A DNA stretch of 64,000 nt from Palauibacter sp965207805 (GTDB lineage Bacteria > Gemmatimonadota > Gemmatimonadetes > Palauibacterales > Palauibacteraceae). Made by a program: the position numbers and the translations under genes. Every line of letters starts with the position of its first letter. Positions within the stretch are counted from its first letter, which is position 1. The stretch lies in the NCBI GenBank assembly GCA_965207805.1, contig OZ242312.1:3844001-3908000 (forward strand), read 5' to 3'. Shown here in pieces: positions 43,816 to 51,526 of this stretch. The notes beneath the pieces were generated by a model. That model was not told the origin of the DNA and made no database searches. It saw only the letters and a list, made by a program, of their open reading frames with translations.

Positions 43816-44696
43816 CTCTCGTATCGGTTTCGAATCAGGACCGCGGCGGCGTTCATCAGCAACAGAACCCCCAGGAGTACAACTATGGCTCCTGCCGCCA
43901 GCGCGCGGAACTCCCCGTGCGGTTCGGTCGTCCAGTTGAAGATCTGGACCGGGAGGGCCGTGAAGGGGTCCGTGGCCGAGACCGGACCGAAGGCGGTGAA
44001 CGTGAAGGCCCCGATGACGAGAAGCGGGGCCGTCTCTCCCCCCGCGCGGGAAAGGCTGAGAATCGTCCCCGAGAGGATGCGGGGCATGGCCGCCGGAAGC
44101 ACGTGATGTCGGATCGCCTGCCAGCGCGTAGCGCCGAGCGCGTACGCGGCTGCCCGCAGCGAGCCGGGAACGGCGCGGATCGCCTCGCGGGCCGCGATGA
44201 TGACGAGTGGGAGCACGAGCAGAGACAGCGTCGCCGCCCCCGTGAGGAGGCTCCGTTCCAGCGCGAGAAAGCGGACAAACACCGCCAGGCCCAGAAGGCC
44301 GTACACGATGGAAGGCACGCCGGCCAGATTCGCGATGTTCGTCTGCAGCAGGCTCGTGAGGCGGTTCCGGGGCGCGTATTCCTCAAGATAGAGTGCGGCG
44401 CCCACCCCGAGCGGAAAGGACATCGCCGCCACCAGCGCCACCATCCACGTGCTGCTCAGGATGGCGGACCGGATCCCCGCGCGTTCGGGAACGCGCGACG
44501 GGTCGTTCGCAAGGAAGTCGGGCGAGAGCGCCGGAATCCCGGCCGTGAGGATGCTCACGAGGAGGACCAGGAGGGACGCGACGCCGAACGCCACCGCGAA
44601 GCGGCACAGCCACTTGAACCGGATGCCCGCGCGGCGCCGGGCCTCGACGCGCGGCTCGAAGCGGCCGCCGCGAAGCCGTCCGGACGGGAAGCTCAC
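43812..44696 (-). CDS. pstA: Phosphate ABC transporter permease PstA
   Basis: 294 residues from a GTG overlapping the pstC stop. Six membrane helices with the permease loop EAIRAVPGSLRAAAYALGATRWQAIRHHVLPAAMPRILSG type (EAA motif) and the PstA-specific YLEEYAPRNRLTSLLQTNI segment. NWTTEPHGEFRALAAGAI near the end is typical. It forms the channel with PstC and is driven by PstB. Confidence 0.95.
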   Translation of the reverse strand: MSFPSGRLRGGRFEPRVEARRRAGIRFKWLCRFAVAFGVASLLVLLVSILTAGIPALSPDFLANDPSRVPERAGIRSAILSSTWMVALVAAMSFPLGVGAALYLEEYAPRNRLTSLLQTNIANLAGVPSIVYGLLGLAVFVRFLALERSLLTGAATLSLLVLPLVIIAAREAIRAVPGSLRAAAYALGATRWQAIRHHVLPAAMPRILSGTILSLSRAGGETAPLLVIGAFTFTAFGPVSATDPFTALPVQIFNWTTEPHGEFRALAAGAIVVLLGVLLLMNAAAVLIRNRYER

Positions 44697-45622
44697 GTGT
44701 GACGCTCGCGGAAGCGGGTAGCCATGCGCTGACTCACGAAGTTGAGGGCCAGCGTGATGAAGAAGAGGACCAGGCCGACGGCGAAAAGGGCGCGGTACTC
44801 GATCGTCCCGGAGGGTGCGTCGCCCAGGCTCGCCTGCACGACATACGCCGTCATCGTCTGAACGCTCTCGAACACATCCAGCGTCATCCGCGGCGTCGCG
44901 CCGGCGGCCAGGGCCACGACCATCGTCTCGGCGACCGCGCGCGAGACGGCCAGGATGAAGCTGGCCGCGATCCCGGGGAGTCCGGCCGGCACAACGACAC
45001 GCGTCGATACCTCGAGCCGGGTGGCGCCGAGGCCGTACGCGGCCTCCCGCAGCGAACGCGGCACTGCGCTCAGGGCATCCTCGGACAGGGATGAGACCAT
45101 GGGGAGGATCATGATGCCGACGACGACGGCGGCGCTCGCCGCACTGAAGACTCCGGCGCCCGGGAAGACGGCCCGCAGAATCGGCGTCACGAAGACGACG
45201 GCAAAATAGCCGTAGACGACGGTCGGAATGCCCGCGAGGATCTCGAGTGCGGGTTTGACGATCCGCTTCGTCCGTCTCGACGCGTACTCGCTGAGGTAGA
45301 TCGCCGTCGCCAGGCCAGCCGGGAGCGCGACGAGCGCCGCCCCCCCCGCGACGAGAAGTGTGCCGTTCAGGAGCGGGAGAATCCCGAAAGACTGCGGAGC
45401 CAGGTCCGGAGACCAGCGCGTGCCGGCGAGAAACTCGAGGGGGGACACCTCAGTGAAGAAGCCGAGTGACTGGGTGAGCAGTACCACGACGATCCCGACG
45501 GTCGTCAGGATCGAGACCGCTCCACAGCCGAAGAGTAGCGCCCCGATCAGGCGCTCGCCCCACCGGCTGCGGCCAGCCCGAAGCTGACCATGAGGCGGCA
45601 ACCGACCGTCAGGCCGGGACAT
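44693..45622 (-). CDS. pstC: Phosphate ABC transporter permease PstC
   Basis: 309 residues; the ATG lies 14 bases inside the end of phoR. Six helices, AIYLSEYASRRTKRIVKPALE, LAGIPTVVYGYFAVVFVTPI, and the EAA loop LREAAYGLGATRLEVSTRVVVP. It pairs with PstA. In most genomes pstS, for the periplasmic phosphate-binding protein, precedes pstC; here phoR does, and no pstS lies anywhere in the window. Confidence 0.95.
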   Translation of the reverse strand: MSRPDGRLPPHGQLRAGRSRWGERLIGALLFGCGAVSILTTVGIVVVLLTQSLGFFTEVSPLEFLAGTRWSPDLAPQSFGILPLLNGTLLVAGGAALVALPAGLATAIYLSEYASRRTKRIVKPALEILAGIPTVVYGYFAVVFVTPILRAVFPGAGVFSAASAAVVVGIMILPMVSSLSEDALSAVPRSLREAAYGLGATRLEVSTRVVVPAGLPGIAASFILAVSRAVAETMVVALAAGATPRMTLDVFESVQTMTAYVVQASLGDAPSGTIEYRALFAVGLVLFFITLALNFVSQRMATRFRERHT

Positions 45623-46967
45623 CGACGCTCTGTCCTTCCGGTCTCCGCGCGGCGTCCGGGAGCGTGAACCACACGGTAGTTCCCCGGCCGAGCGCGCTTT
45701 CGATCCCGATCTCGCCGCCGTGCGCCTCGACGAAGTGCTTCACGATCGCGAGCCCGAGTCCGGTCCCTCCCCGCGCGCGCGAACGAGCCGGGTCAACCCG
45801 GTAGAAGCGCTCGAACACGCGCTCGACGTGCACGGAGGCGATCCCCGGCCCGCGGTCGGACACCTCCACGCGCTGGAACCGTCCATCCGACGCGACCCGC
45901 ACGCTGATGGCCGGATCCTCGTCGCTGTAGCGCGCCGCGTTGTCGAGCAGGTTCCGCATGACCTGACGTACCGCATCCGGGTCCGCCCAGGCAGACTCCC
46001 CGGTCCCCGACACGCGCAGCTCGAGGTCGTGCGCCCGGACTTTCGGCGAGAGCGCCTCCCAGGCCTCCCGGGCAATCGCCCCGACCGAGACCGTCGCCGG
46101 CTCGGGGCTCCAGCTGCCCGATTCGAGGAGAGAAAGGTCGAGCAAGTCATCGACCAGATAGCGCATGCGCGTCGCATTGAAGAGGATGCGCCGGGCAAAT
46201 CCACTCGCCTGATCCGCGTCGATGCCTCCTTCGACGAGTGCCTCCGCGAAACCGACCACGCTGGTGAGCGGCGTCTTGAGTTCGTGCGACACGTTGGCCA
46301 CGAAATCCCGGCGGACCCCCTCGAGTCGCCGCACGACGGTGAGGTCGTGGAGTACGATGATTGCGCCCGACCGGTGCGGCCGGGTCGACATCAGCACGGT
46401 GTGTTCGCCGAGTTCCACCTCCGCCGTCGTGGATTCTCCCCGCTGCGCAGCGCTCACCGCCTCGGCGATGCCGGGAGAACGGAAGAGCGTGCCGACTCGA
46501 GCCCCGGGTGCGACATGGCGTCCGGCCCAGCGCTCGAAGGCGGGGTTGCAGAGACTCACCAGTCCTTCCCGGTCGATGAAGGCGAGGCCATCGTCCAACC
46601 GGTCGAACAGCACCCGCAGGTCGCCGGACTCGCGTTCGGAGAACTCCACGCGGTCGCGCACTTCCCCGGCCATGCGGTCGATCGCCTGACCCAGGGAACC
46701 GACCGAATCGGAGTCGCTCGCGCCGAGGGAGGGACCAAAGTCGCCCGACGCGATGCGGTCGACGGCTTCCCGCGCCTCTCCGAGTTCCCGGTCGATCCTG
46801 CCGGCCACCAGTCGGGCAGCCGGCCACAGCAGGAGCAGGATGCCGCCGAGGACGGCAAGCTCGACCACCACGCCCGTCCCGTCGAGCCGGAGAAGGAGCC
46901 GGGCGGCGACGTACGCCACGACGAGCCCCGCCGCGGCGGCCAGAAAGAAGCGGTTCGCCAGTCTCAC
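45609..46967 (-). CDS. phoR: Phosphate regulon sensor histidine kinase PhoR
   Basis: 452 residues from a GTG at 46967, 22 bases after the phoB stop, with GAGAGG upstream; the frame opens further but only into phoB. Two N-terminal helices (RFFLAAAAGLVVAYVAARLLL, VVVELAVLGGILLLLW) with no large periplasmic domain, as in E. coli PhoR. A HAMP-like segment and a PAS domain (LFDRLDDGLAFIDREGLVSLCNPAFERW) precede the kinase core: FVANVSHELKTPLTSVVGF (phospho-His), NLLDNAARYSD, VSDRGPGI and GGTGLGLAIVKH. It phosphorylates PhoB when phosphate is scarce, sensed through PstB and PhoU. Confidence 0.94.
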   Translation of the reverse strand: MRLANRFFLAAAAGLVVAYVAARLLLRLDGTGVVVELAVLGGILLLLWPAARLVAGRIDRELGEAREAVDRIASGDFGPSLGASDSDSVGSLGQAIDRMAGEVRDRVEFSERESGDLRVLFDRLDDGLAFIDREGLVSLCNPAFERWAGRHVAPGARVGTLFRSPGIAEAVSAAQRGESTTAEVELGEHTVLMSTRPHRSGAIIVLHDLTVVRRLEGVRRDFVANVSHELKTPLTSVVGFAEALVEGGIDADQASGFARRILFNATRMRYLVDDLLDLSLLESGSWSPEPATVSVGAIAREAWEALSPKVRAHDLELRVSGTGESAWADPDAVRQVMRNLLDNAARYSDEDPAISVRVASDGRFQRVEVSDRGPGIASVHVERVFERFYRVDPARSRARGGTGLGLAIVKHFVEAHGGEIGIESALGRGTTVWFTLPDAARRPEGQSVDVPA

Positions 46968-46989
46968 GGAGCGGGTCCTCTCGAGAGCG

Positions 46990-47685
46990 CTACTTGTCGA
47001 GCGCGCGGAATCGGTAGCCGATCCCCCGAACTGTTTCGAGGAGGGAGGCGGCGCTGCCAAGCTTGGTTCTCAGTCGGGCGACATGCATGTCGACCGTGCG
47101 CGTCTCGATCGCGGCATTCGTGTCCCAGACGGCCTGGAGCAACTGGCGGCGGGTCTGCACGCGCCCCCGTCTCTCCAGCAGCACTTCCAGCAGGCGATAC
47201 TCGAGCCGCGTCAGATCGACCTCCACGCCCTCCGAGAAGACCCGGTGCGCCTCCCGGTCGAGTACGACCGGTCCCACCGTTATCCTCCGCGACGTGGAGA
47301 CGGGTTCGGCCTTCGACCGCCGCAGGAGCGCCTCGACCCGAAGGGTGAGCTCGCGGGCACTGAACGGCTTCGTGATGTAGTCGTCCGCGCCGACCTCGAA
47401 TCCCTTGACGCGCTCGTCCTCCTCCCGCCTCGCCGTCAGGAGGATCACGGGCATCGAACTCGTGCTCTCGGCGCCCCGCAGCCGCTGCAGCACCTCGTAT
47501 CCGTCCATGCCGGGCAGCATGAGATCGAGGATGATGAGGTCCGGCTGCTCGGCCTCCGCCGAGGTCAGCGCGCCCTGCCCGTTCACGGCAGTCGTGACGC
47601 GGTATCCTTCGCGGCTCAGGTGAAAGACGAGCACGCTGAGGATATCCGGTTCGTCGTCCACCACCAGGATCTGTGCGTCCGGCAT
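46990..47685 (-). CDS. phoB: Phosphate regulon response regulator PhoB
   Basis: 231 residues from the ATG at 47685; a TTG six codons upstream is less likely. OmpR/PhoB family: receiver domain with VVDDEPD, phospho-Asp in LIILDLMLPGMDG, LLTARREEDER and DDYITKPFS, then a winged-helix domain (VEVDLTRLEYRLLEVLLERRGR, VDMHVARLRTKLG, VRGIGYRF). It activates Pho genes by binding repeated heptamers; such heptamers lie directly upstream (47733-47772), so it probably controls its own operon. Confidence 0.95.
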   Translation of the reverse strand: MPDAQILVVDDEPDILSVLVFHLSREGYRVTTAVNGQGALTSAEAEQPDLIILDLMLPGMDGYEVLQRLRGAESTSSMPVILLTARREEDERVKGFEVGADDYITKPFSARELTLRVEALLRRSKAEPVSTSRRITVGPVVLDREAHRVFSEGVEVDLTRLEYRLLEVLLERRGRVQTRRQLLQAVWDTNAAIETRTVDMHVARLRTKLGSAASLLETVRGIGYRFRALDK

Positions 47686-47722
47686 CGCTCCATCCGCGTC
47701 CAACGGGTCCAGGGCGGACGGT

Positions 47723-47772
47723 ATCGTAACACGTGACAGAGCGCGTTTCGACCCGTGACGAATTTGTGACAG
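47723..47772 (-). promoter_or_regulatory. Pho box and -10 element upstream of phoB
   Basis: Minus strand, 5' to 3': CTGTCAC (47772-47766), 4 bases, TCGTCAC (47761-47755), 4 bases, a poor heptamer (47750-47744), 4 bases, CTGTCAC (47739-47733), 4 bases, TACGAT (47728-47723). Heptamers repeat every 11 bases, the PhoB geometry, and the first pair is close to the classical E. coli Pho box. The -10-like TACGAT follows the last heptamer; ATG is 37 bases further on. Confidence 0.75.
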
Positions 47773-47827
47773 TTCTCTGTCTGGAGACGTTACCCGACCC
47801 GCCTATCCTCCCCCTATGACAAGTCCT

Positions 47828-48706
47828 TCAGTAGTCCACCGGTCTCAGATACCACTCCCCGATCGCGGTCGGCGAGAGCATTGCGACCGTCGGCAGGTGG
47901 CGCTTCCAGTGCGTGCTCTCGAGTCGATTCGCGACGCGTTCGACCTTCTTCCTCTCGAACCCCGCTTCGACCAGGTCGTCCGGGCCGCGTCCGGAGATGA
48001 GGTGGTGGAGGATGAGATCGGCTTCCGGGTACGTGACGCCCAGGTCCTCCTCGTCCGTCTGCCCCTGAATCAGATCCGCTGTCGCCGGCTTGTCGACGAC
48101 CTCGGCGGGCACGCCGACGGCCCGCGCCAGGGCCCATACCTGACTCTTGAACAGGTCCCCGAGCGGATTCACCGGCGGGGAGTCGTCGGCGTGCCAGGTG
48201 TAATAGCCGAGCAGACGCTCGGATTTGTTCCCGGTGCCGACGGGGAGCGCGGAGAGCTTGAAGGCCTGGTCGAAGAGGATGATCATCCGCTGGCGCGCGG
48301 CCACATTGCCCCTTCGGTGTCCACCCGCCCCGGGCTCGAACTCCTCGAGGTAGCCGTCCACGGCGCTCGTGATATCGATCGTGCGGGTCGGGATCTCGAA
48401 CTTCTCCGCCACGAGCAGGGCGTGCTCGCGGCTCCAGGGGCTCGACGTCCGGTAGGGCAGCAGGAGGGCGAGCACCGCTTCCGGGCCGAGCGCTTCCGCG
48501 CACAGCGCCGCCGTCAGGGCGGAATCCACTCCTCCCGACAACCCCACCACGACCCGGCGGAAGCCGCGCCGACGCTCGATCTCCTCGCGGAGGAACTGAG
48601 CGAGCCAGTTCCGCACGAGGCCGGTGTCGATGTCGAGCGGGCTCGAATCGGCGGGGTCCGGAGCGCGGCCCTCGGCGATCCCCGGCGGCGGCCAGCCCTC
48701 GTTCAT
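47828..48706 (-). CDS. nadE: NAD+ synthetase, ammonia-channel domain only (split NadE)
   Basis: 292 residues; the ATG at 48706 overlaps the stop of the nitrilase-fold gene (ATGA). It amidates nicotinate adenine dinucleotide to NAD+. ATP-pyrophosphatase loop VVVGLSGGVDSALTAAL, GTGNKSERLLGYYTWHADDS and ADLIQGQTDEEDLGVTYPEAD are clear NadE motifs. The glutaminase domain that glutamine-dependent NadE carries at its N-terminus is missing and appears as the separate upstream gene. The enzyme may use ammonia made by that partner. Confidence 0.93.
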   Translation of the reverse strand: MNEGWPPPGIAEGRAPDPADSSPLDIDTGLVRNWLAQFLREEIERRRGFRRVVVGLSGGVDSALTAALCAEALGPEAVLALLLPYRTSSPWSREHALLVAEKFEIPTRTIDITSAVDGYLEEFEPGAGGHRRGNVAARQRMIILFDQAFKLSALPVGTGNKSERLLGYYTWHADDSPPVNPLGDLFKSQVWALARAVGVPAEVVDKPATADLIQGQTDEEDLGVTYPEADLILHHLISGRGPDDLVEAGFERKKVERVANRLESTHWKRHLPTVAMLSPTAIGEWYLRPVDY

Positions 48707-49596
48707 TCGATCTCGGCGGGGGGTCGGCCGACGCCGGATCCGGGACTGTTCACGAGAAGACGGGTCCAGGACCGTTCGAGGTCCGAGAAGAGCGGTTCTT
48801 CGGCGCGGGCGCGCGCGGCCTCGTCGAGGTCCACCCGCACGGACAGCAGCGCTTCTTCCCACAGCGGCCCCGCAAGGAGCCGGTGCCCGCGCGGATCGTA
48901 CGCGGCGGACCCGCCGGCGAATCCCTTGCCCCCCTCGAACCCGACCAGTTGGGACACGACGACGAACACCCCGTGCTCCGCGGCGACCGCACTCGCGAGG
49001 GCGTCCCAGCGGACGAGGTTGCCTGGGACTCCGGCCCGGGGGGCGGCCCCTCGCGCCGGCGAGGCGCTGAGGATGAGGATGATCGACGCGCCATCGAGCG
49101 CGGCCAGCGTGCCGGAGACCGAGTGAAAGCCGTCTTCGCAGATCAGCAGCGCGATCCGCCCCGGCGGCCCGTCGAACGCGCGGATTCCGGCCCCCGCCTC
49201 GACGAACCGCTCTTCCTGGAAGACGCCGTAGGTGGCGAGGAACACCTTCCGGTGGACGTGAAGGATCCCGCCGCCGGGCCCGAGCGTCGCGTAGAGGGCG
49301 GAGTTGTAGATGCCCGCCGCGTCCCGCTCGTAGAAGCCGATCGCGACGTCGAGGCCGTCCGCCTCTTCGCCGGCTCGCGCGTTGAGGGCCTCGAACAGTT
49401 CCGGGGCCGCGATGGCCTGCTCCCGAACACCGCCTTCGAGGAAATAGCCGGTGAGCGCGGTCTCCGGAAACACGACCAGCTGCGGCCGCCGTTCCCCCTC
49501 GACCGCGCGCAGGATGGTTGCCGCGCAGTCATCCAGCGTCGCGTCGAGGTCCCCCTTCGAGGGCCGGAACTGGGCGATCGCGATATCGAGCGGCAT
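48703..49596 (-). CDS. Nitrilase-fold amidohydrolase, likely glutaminase partner of NadE
   Basis: 297 residues from an ATG with a strong leaderless-type promoter (49604-49632). The Glu-Lys-Cys triad of the C-N hydrolase family is present: VFPETALTGY (Glu), HRKVFLATYGVF (Lys) and LLICEDGFHS (Cys). These segments resemble the glutaminase domain of glutamine-dependent NAD+ synthetases, and the gene is translationally coupled to a stand-alone synthetase gene. I infer that it supplies ammonia from glutamine to NadE. A different amide substrate is possible. Confidence 0.85.
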   Translation of the reverse strand: MPLDIAIAQFRPSKGDLDATLDDCAATILRAVEGERRPQLVVFPETALTGYFLEGGVREQAIAAPELFEALNARAGEEADGLDVAIGFYERDAAGIYNSALYATLGPGGGILHVHRKVFLATYGVFQEERFVEAGAGIRAFDGPPGRIALLICEDGFHSVSGTLAALDGASIILILSASPARGAAPRAGVPGNLVRWDALASAVAAEHGVFVVVSQLVGFEGGKGFAGGSAAYDPRGHRLLAGPLWEEALLSVRVDLDEAARARAEEPLFSDLERSWTRLLVNSPGSGVGRPPAEIE

Positions 49597-49603
49597 GCGC
49601 GGG

Positions 49604-49632
49604 AACGTCCCCGAACCTCGGGCCGATGTCAA
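49604..49632 (-). promoter_or_regulatory. Leaderless-type promoter of the nitrilase-nadE operon
   Basis: On the minus strand TTGACA (49632-49627), exactly 17 bases, GACGTT (49609-49604), then 7 bases to the ATG at 49596. There is no Shine-Dalgarno. The last 13 bases up to and including ATG are identical to those before fdxA (60843-60855). Confidence 0.6.
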
Positions 49633-49657
49633 CGGGCCCCGGCCCCCGGTGCGCGTG

Positions 49658-49686
49658 TTGCACGTCGCGGCTCCGACGCGTTATCC
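49658..49686 (+). promoter_or_regulatory. Leaderless-type promoter of the CPBP gene
   Basis: TTGCAC (49658-49663), 17 bases, TTATCC (49681-49686), then 7 bases to the ATG at 49694; no Shine-Dalgarno. It runs back to back with the nitrilase promoter. Confidence 0.45.
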
Positions 49687-49693
49687 CTCGGCC

Positions 49694-50413
49694 ATGCCAG
49701 AGACTCCCACCCCGATCGCGGCGGCGTACGCGGTGCTGCTTCTGATCGGCATGCCCATCCTCGCCGCCATCGACGCCCGCCGCGGGGCGGATCTCGCCGC
49801 CGCGGCGAAACACCGCCGGTTGCTGTACGCGTCGGTAGGGGCATCGCTCGTCGTGCTCGGTCTGGTGACGCTCGGCGTCGCGGCGTGGCAGAATGTCCCC
49901 GCAGCGGCGCTCGGCTGGAGGGTCGACGCGCCGGCGGCGGCGCTGCTCCAAGGCCTGGGCGTGGCCGCCGCCGGGCTCCTGGCAGCCTGGCTGATCACCG
50001 CGGCCGCGCGGATCGCCGGGCTCCGGGAGACCGCGGCCGTGCTGCTGCTGATGCCGCGAAACACCTCGGAAAAACGCGCGTTCCTCGCGCTCTCCGGGAT
50101 CGCGGCGGTCTGCGAGGAGTACGCCTACCGGGGATTCGGCCTGTGGGCCGTCTCGGCATGGACCGGCAACCCCTGGCTCGGCGTGGCGCTTGTCTCCGTG
50201 TCCTTCGGTCTGGGTCACGGATACCAGAAGCTGGCGGGTGTGGTCCGGGCGACAGCGCTCGGCGTCGTGCTCGCGGCGCCGGTTATCTGGACAGGCAGTC
50301 TGTTCCCGTCCATCGTCGGGCACTTCTGGATCAACGCGGCGATCGGCCTGGGAGGTTGGCGCTACCTCCACGCGAACTTCGATGTCGACGAACCCGATGA
50401 ACCCGAAACATGA
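49694..50413 (+). CDS. CPBP-family intramembrane metalloprotease
   Basis: 239 residues, about seven membrane helices. The CAAX-protease/bacteriocin-processing (Abi) motifs are present: CEEYAYRGFGLW (EExxxR), FGLGHGYQK and GHFWINAAIG, which provide the active-site glutamates and histidines. Such proteases cut prenylated or membrane peptides; in bacteria most have no known substrate. The longer open frame from 49451 is antisense of the nitrilase. It begins the run CPBP-porin-GT2-DUF547. Confidence 0.85.
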   Translation: MPETPTPIAAAYAVLLLIGMPILAAIDARRGADLAAAAKHRRLLYASVGASLVVLGLVTLGVAAWQNVPAAALGWRVDAPAAALLQGLGVAAAGLLAAWLITAAARIAGLRETAAVLLLMPRNTSEKRAFLALSGIAAVCEEYAYRGFGLWAVSAWTGNPWLGVALVSVSFGLGHGYQKLAGVVRATALGVVLAAPVIWTGSLFPSIVGHFWINAAIGLGGWRYLHANFDVDEPDEPET

Positions 50414-50443
50414 TGAGGATCGATACATGATGAGGAGTGATAC
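50410..50443 (+). repeat. 17-base perfect-spaced duplication carrying the porin ribosome site
   Basis: Two copies, 50410-50426 and 50427-50443, differ at only two bases and each begins ATGATGAGGA. The second supplies the GAGGA Shine-Dalgarno for the porin ATG at 50444. The first overlaps the last codons of the CPBP gene. Confidence 0.85.
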
Positions 50444-51508
50444 ATGATCGCGAGAATGTGCGCGCGAACGGTCGTCGTGCTTGGCCTGGCCATTCCGGCG
50501 GGAATGGCCGCACAGGAGGCCTCCCCGATCGAGGTCGGGGGGCTGCTGCGGGCCGGAGCCCGGGCGCATTCGGATTCCACCCTCGGCGGGCAGGGATTCC
50601 GGCTCTTCGAGTCCCGCCTCAAGGTGGAGGGCGCCGTCGGGCTGGTCTTCGACTACAAGTTCGTTGTCCGCTACGACGCGGGGCGGGACACGTACCGGAT
50701 CCACGACGCGGTGGTCACGATGCCGGTAATTCCGGAATTCGAACTCAGCATCGGCATGTTCAAGCCCTACTTCGGCTACGAAGCCACGGTGTCGCGGAGC
50801 GACATCACGTTTGTCGAACGCTCGCAGGCCGCGACCGCCCTCCGGCCGGACCGGCAGATCGGCGTGCAGGCGGGCGGGCAGGCGCTCGATGGCCGGTTCA
50901 CCTACGGGGCCGGCCTCTACAACGGCAACGGCCGGTCCGTCACGAACGACGGCGACAACTACATGTTCGCCGGCCGGGTGCAGTACAACTCGATCGGCAC
51001 GATCGCCTTCTACGACGAACTCGTCGTGCAGGCGGGAGCTTCCCTCGCTTATTCGGAGGACACATCCGCCCCGCTCGGCAAGGGCATCGTCACCGGAGAC
51101 CGCTCGGCGGCGCCCGGCATCACGTCCGATTTCGCGGGCAGCCGCCTGTACTGGGGTGCGGACGTTCAGGTCTCCTACCACAACCTGACGCTGACGGGCG
51201 AGTACCTGCGGGCGGACTTCGATCTCGATGCTCCGCTCAGCGGGAGCGGGTCGGCCGAGACGGAGGCGTCCGGCGGCTGGGTGCAGTTCGGCTATCGGCC
51301 CTGGGGGCTGCTCGAGGGCGTCGTGCGGTACGATGGATTCCGGCCGGCTCTGGGCGCCGACCGGAAGTTCATGGTGTTCGGACTGAACCTGTATCCGGAC
51401 GGCTACGCGAGGTTCGGGCTGCAGTACGCCAGCGCCCTCGACGACTCGCCCCACGCGCCGACGCTGTCCGATGGTCAGTTCCTCTTCCTCGCCCAGGTCG
51501 ACTTCTGA
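50444..51508 (+). CDS. OprO/OprP-type (phosphate-selective) porin
   Basis: 354 residues with a signal peptide (about 1-24). Beta-barrel alternation runs throughout, and the segments FKPYFGYE, ITFVERSQ, RPDRQIGVQAGG, FTYGAGLYNGNG and LNLYPDGYARFGLQY match the phosphate-selective porin O/P family (Pfam Porin_O_P). It would let anions such as phosphate or polyphosphate cross the outer membrane. The family name does not prove phosphate specificity. It lies 2.7 kb from the phoB promoter; no Pho box is visible before it. Confidence 0.85.
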   Translation: MIARMCARTVVVLGLAIPAGMAAQEASPIEVGGLLRAGARAHSDSTLGGQGFRLFESRLKVEGAVGLVFDYKFVVRYDAGRDTYRIHDAVVTMPVIPEFELSIGMFKPYFGYEATVSRSDITFVERSQAATALRPDRQIGVQAGGQALDGRFTYGAGLYNGNGRSVTNDGDNYMFAGRVQYNSIGTIAFYDELVVQAGASLAYSEDTSAPLGKGIVTGDRSAAPGITSDFAGSRLYWGADVQVSYHNLTLTGEYLRADFDLDAPLSGSGSAETEASGGWVQFGYRPWGLLEGVVRYDGFRPALGADRKFMVFGLNLYPDGYARFGLQYASALDDSPHAPTLSDGQFLFLAQVDF

Positions 51509-51526
51509 GCGGAGGGCCGGGGCGGC

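Noticed and set aside
50444..51508. Pho-box control of the OprO/P-type porin
   Set aside because: No CTGTCA-like ladder is visible in the upstream 100 bases, so phosphate control is not supported here.
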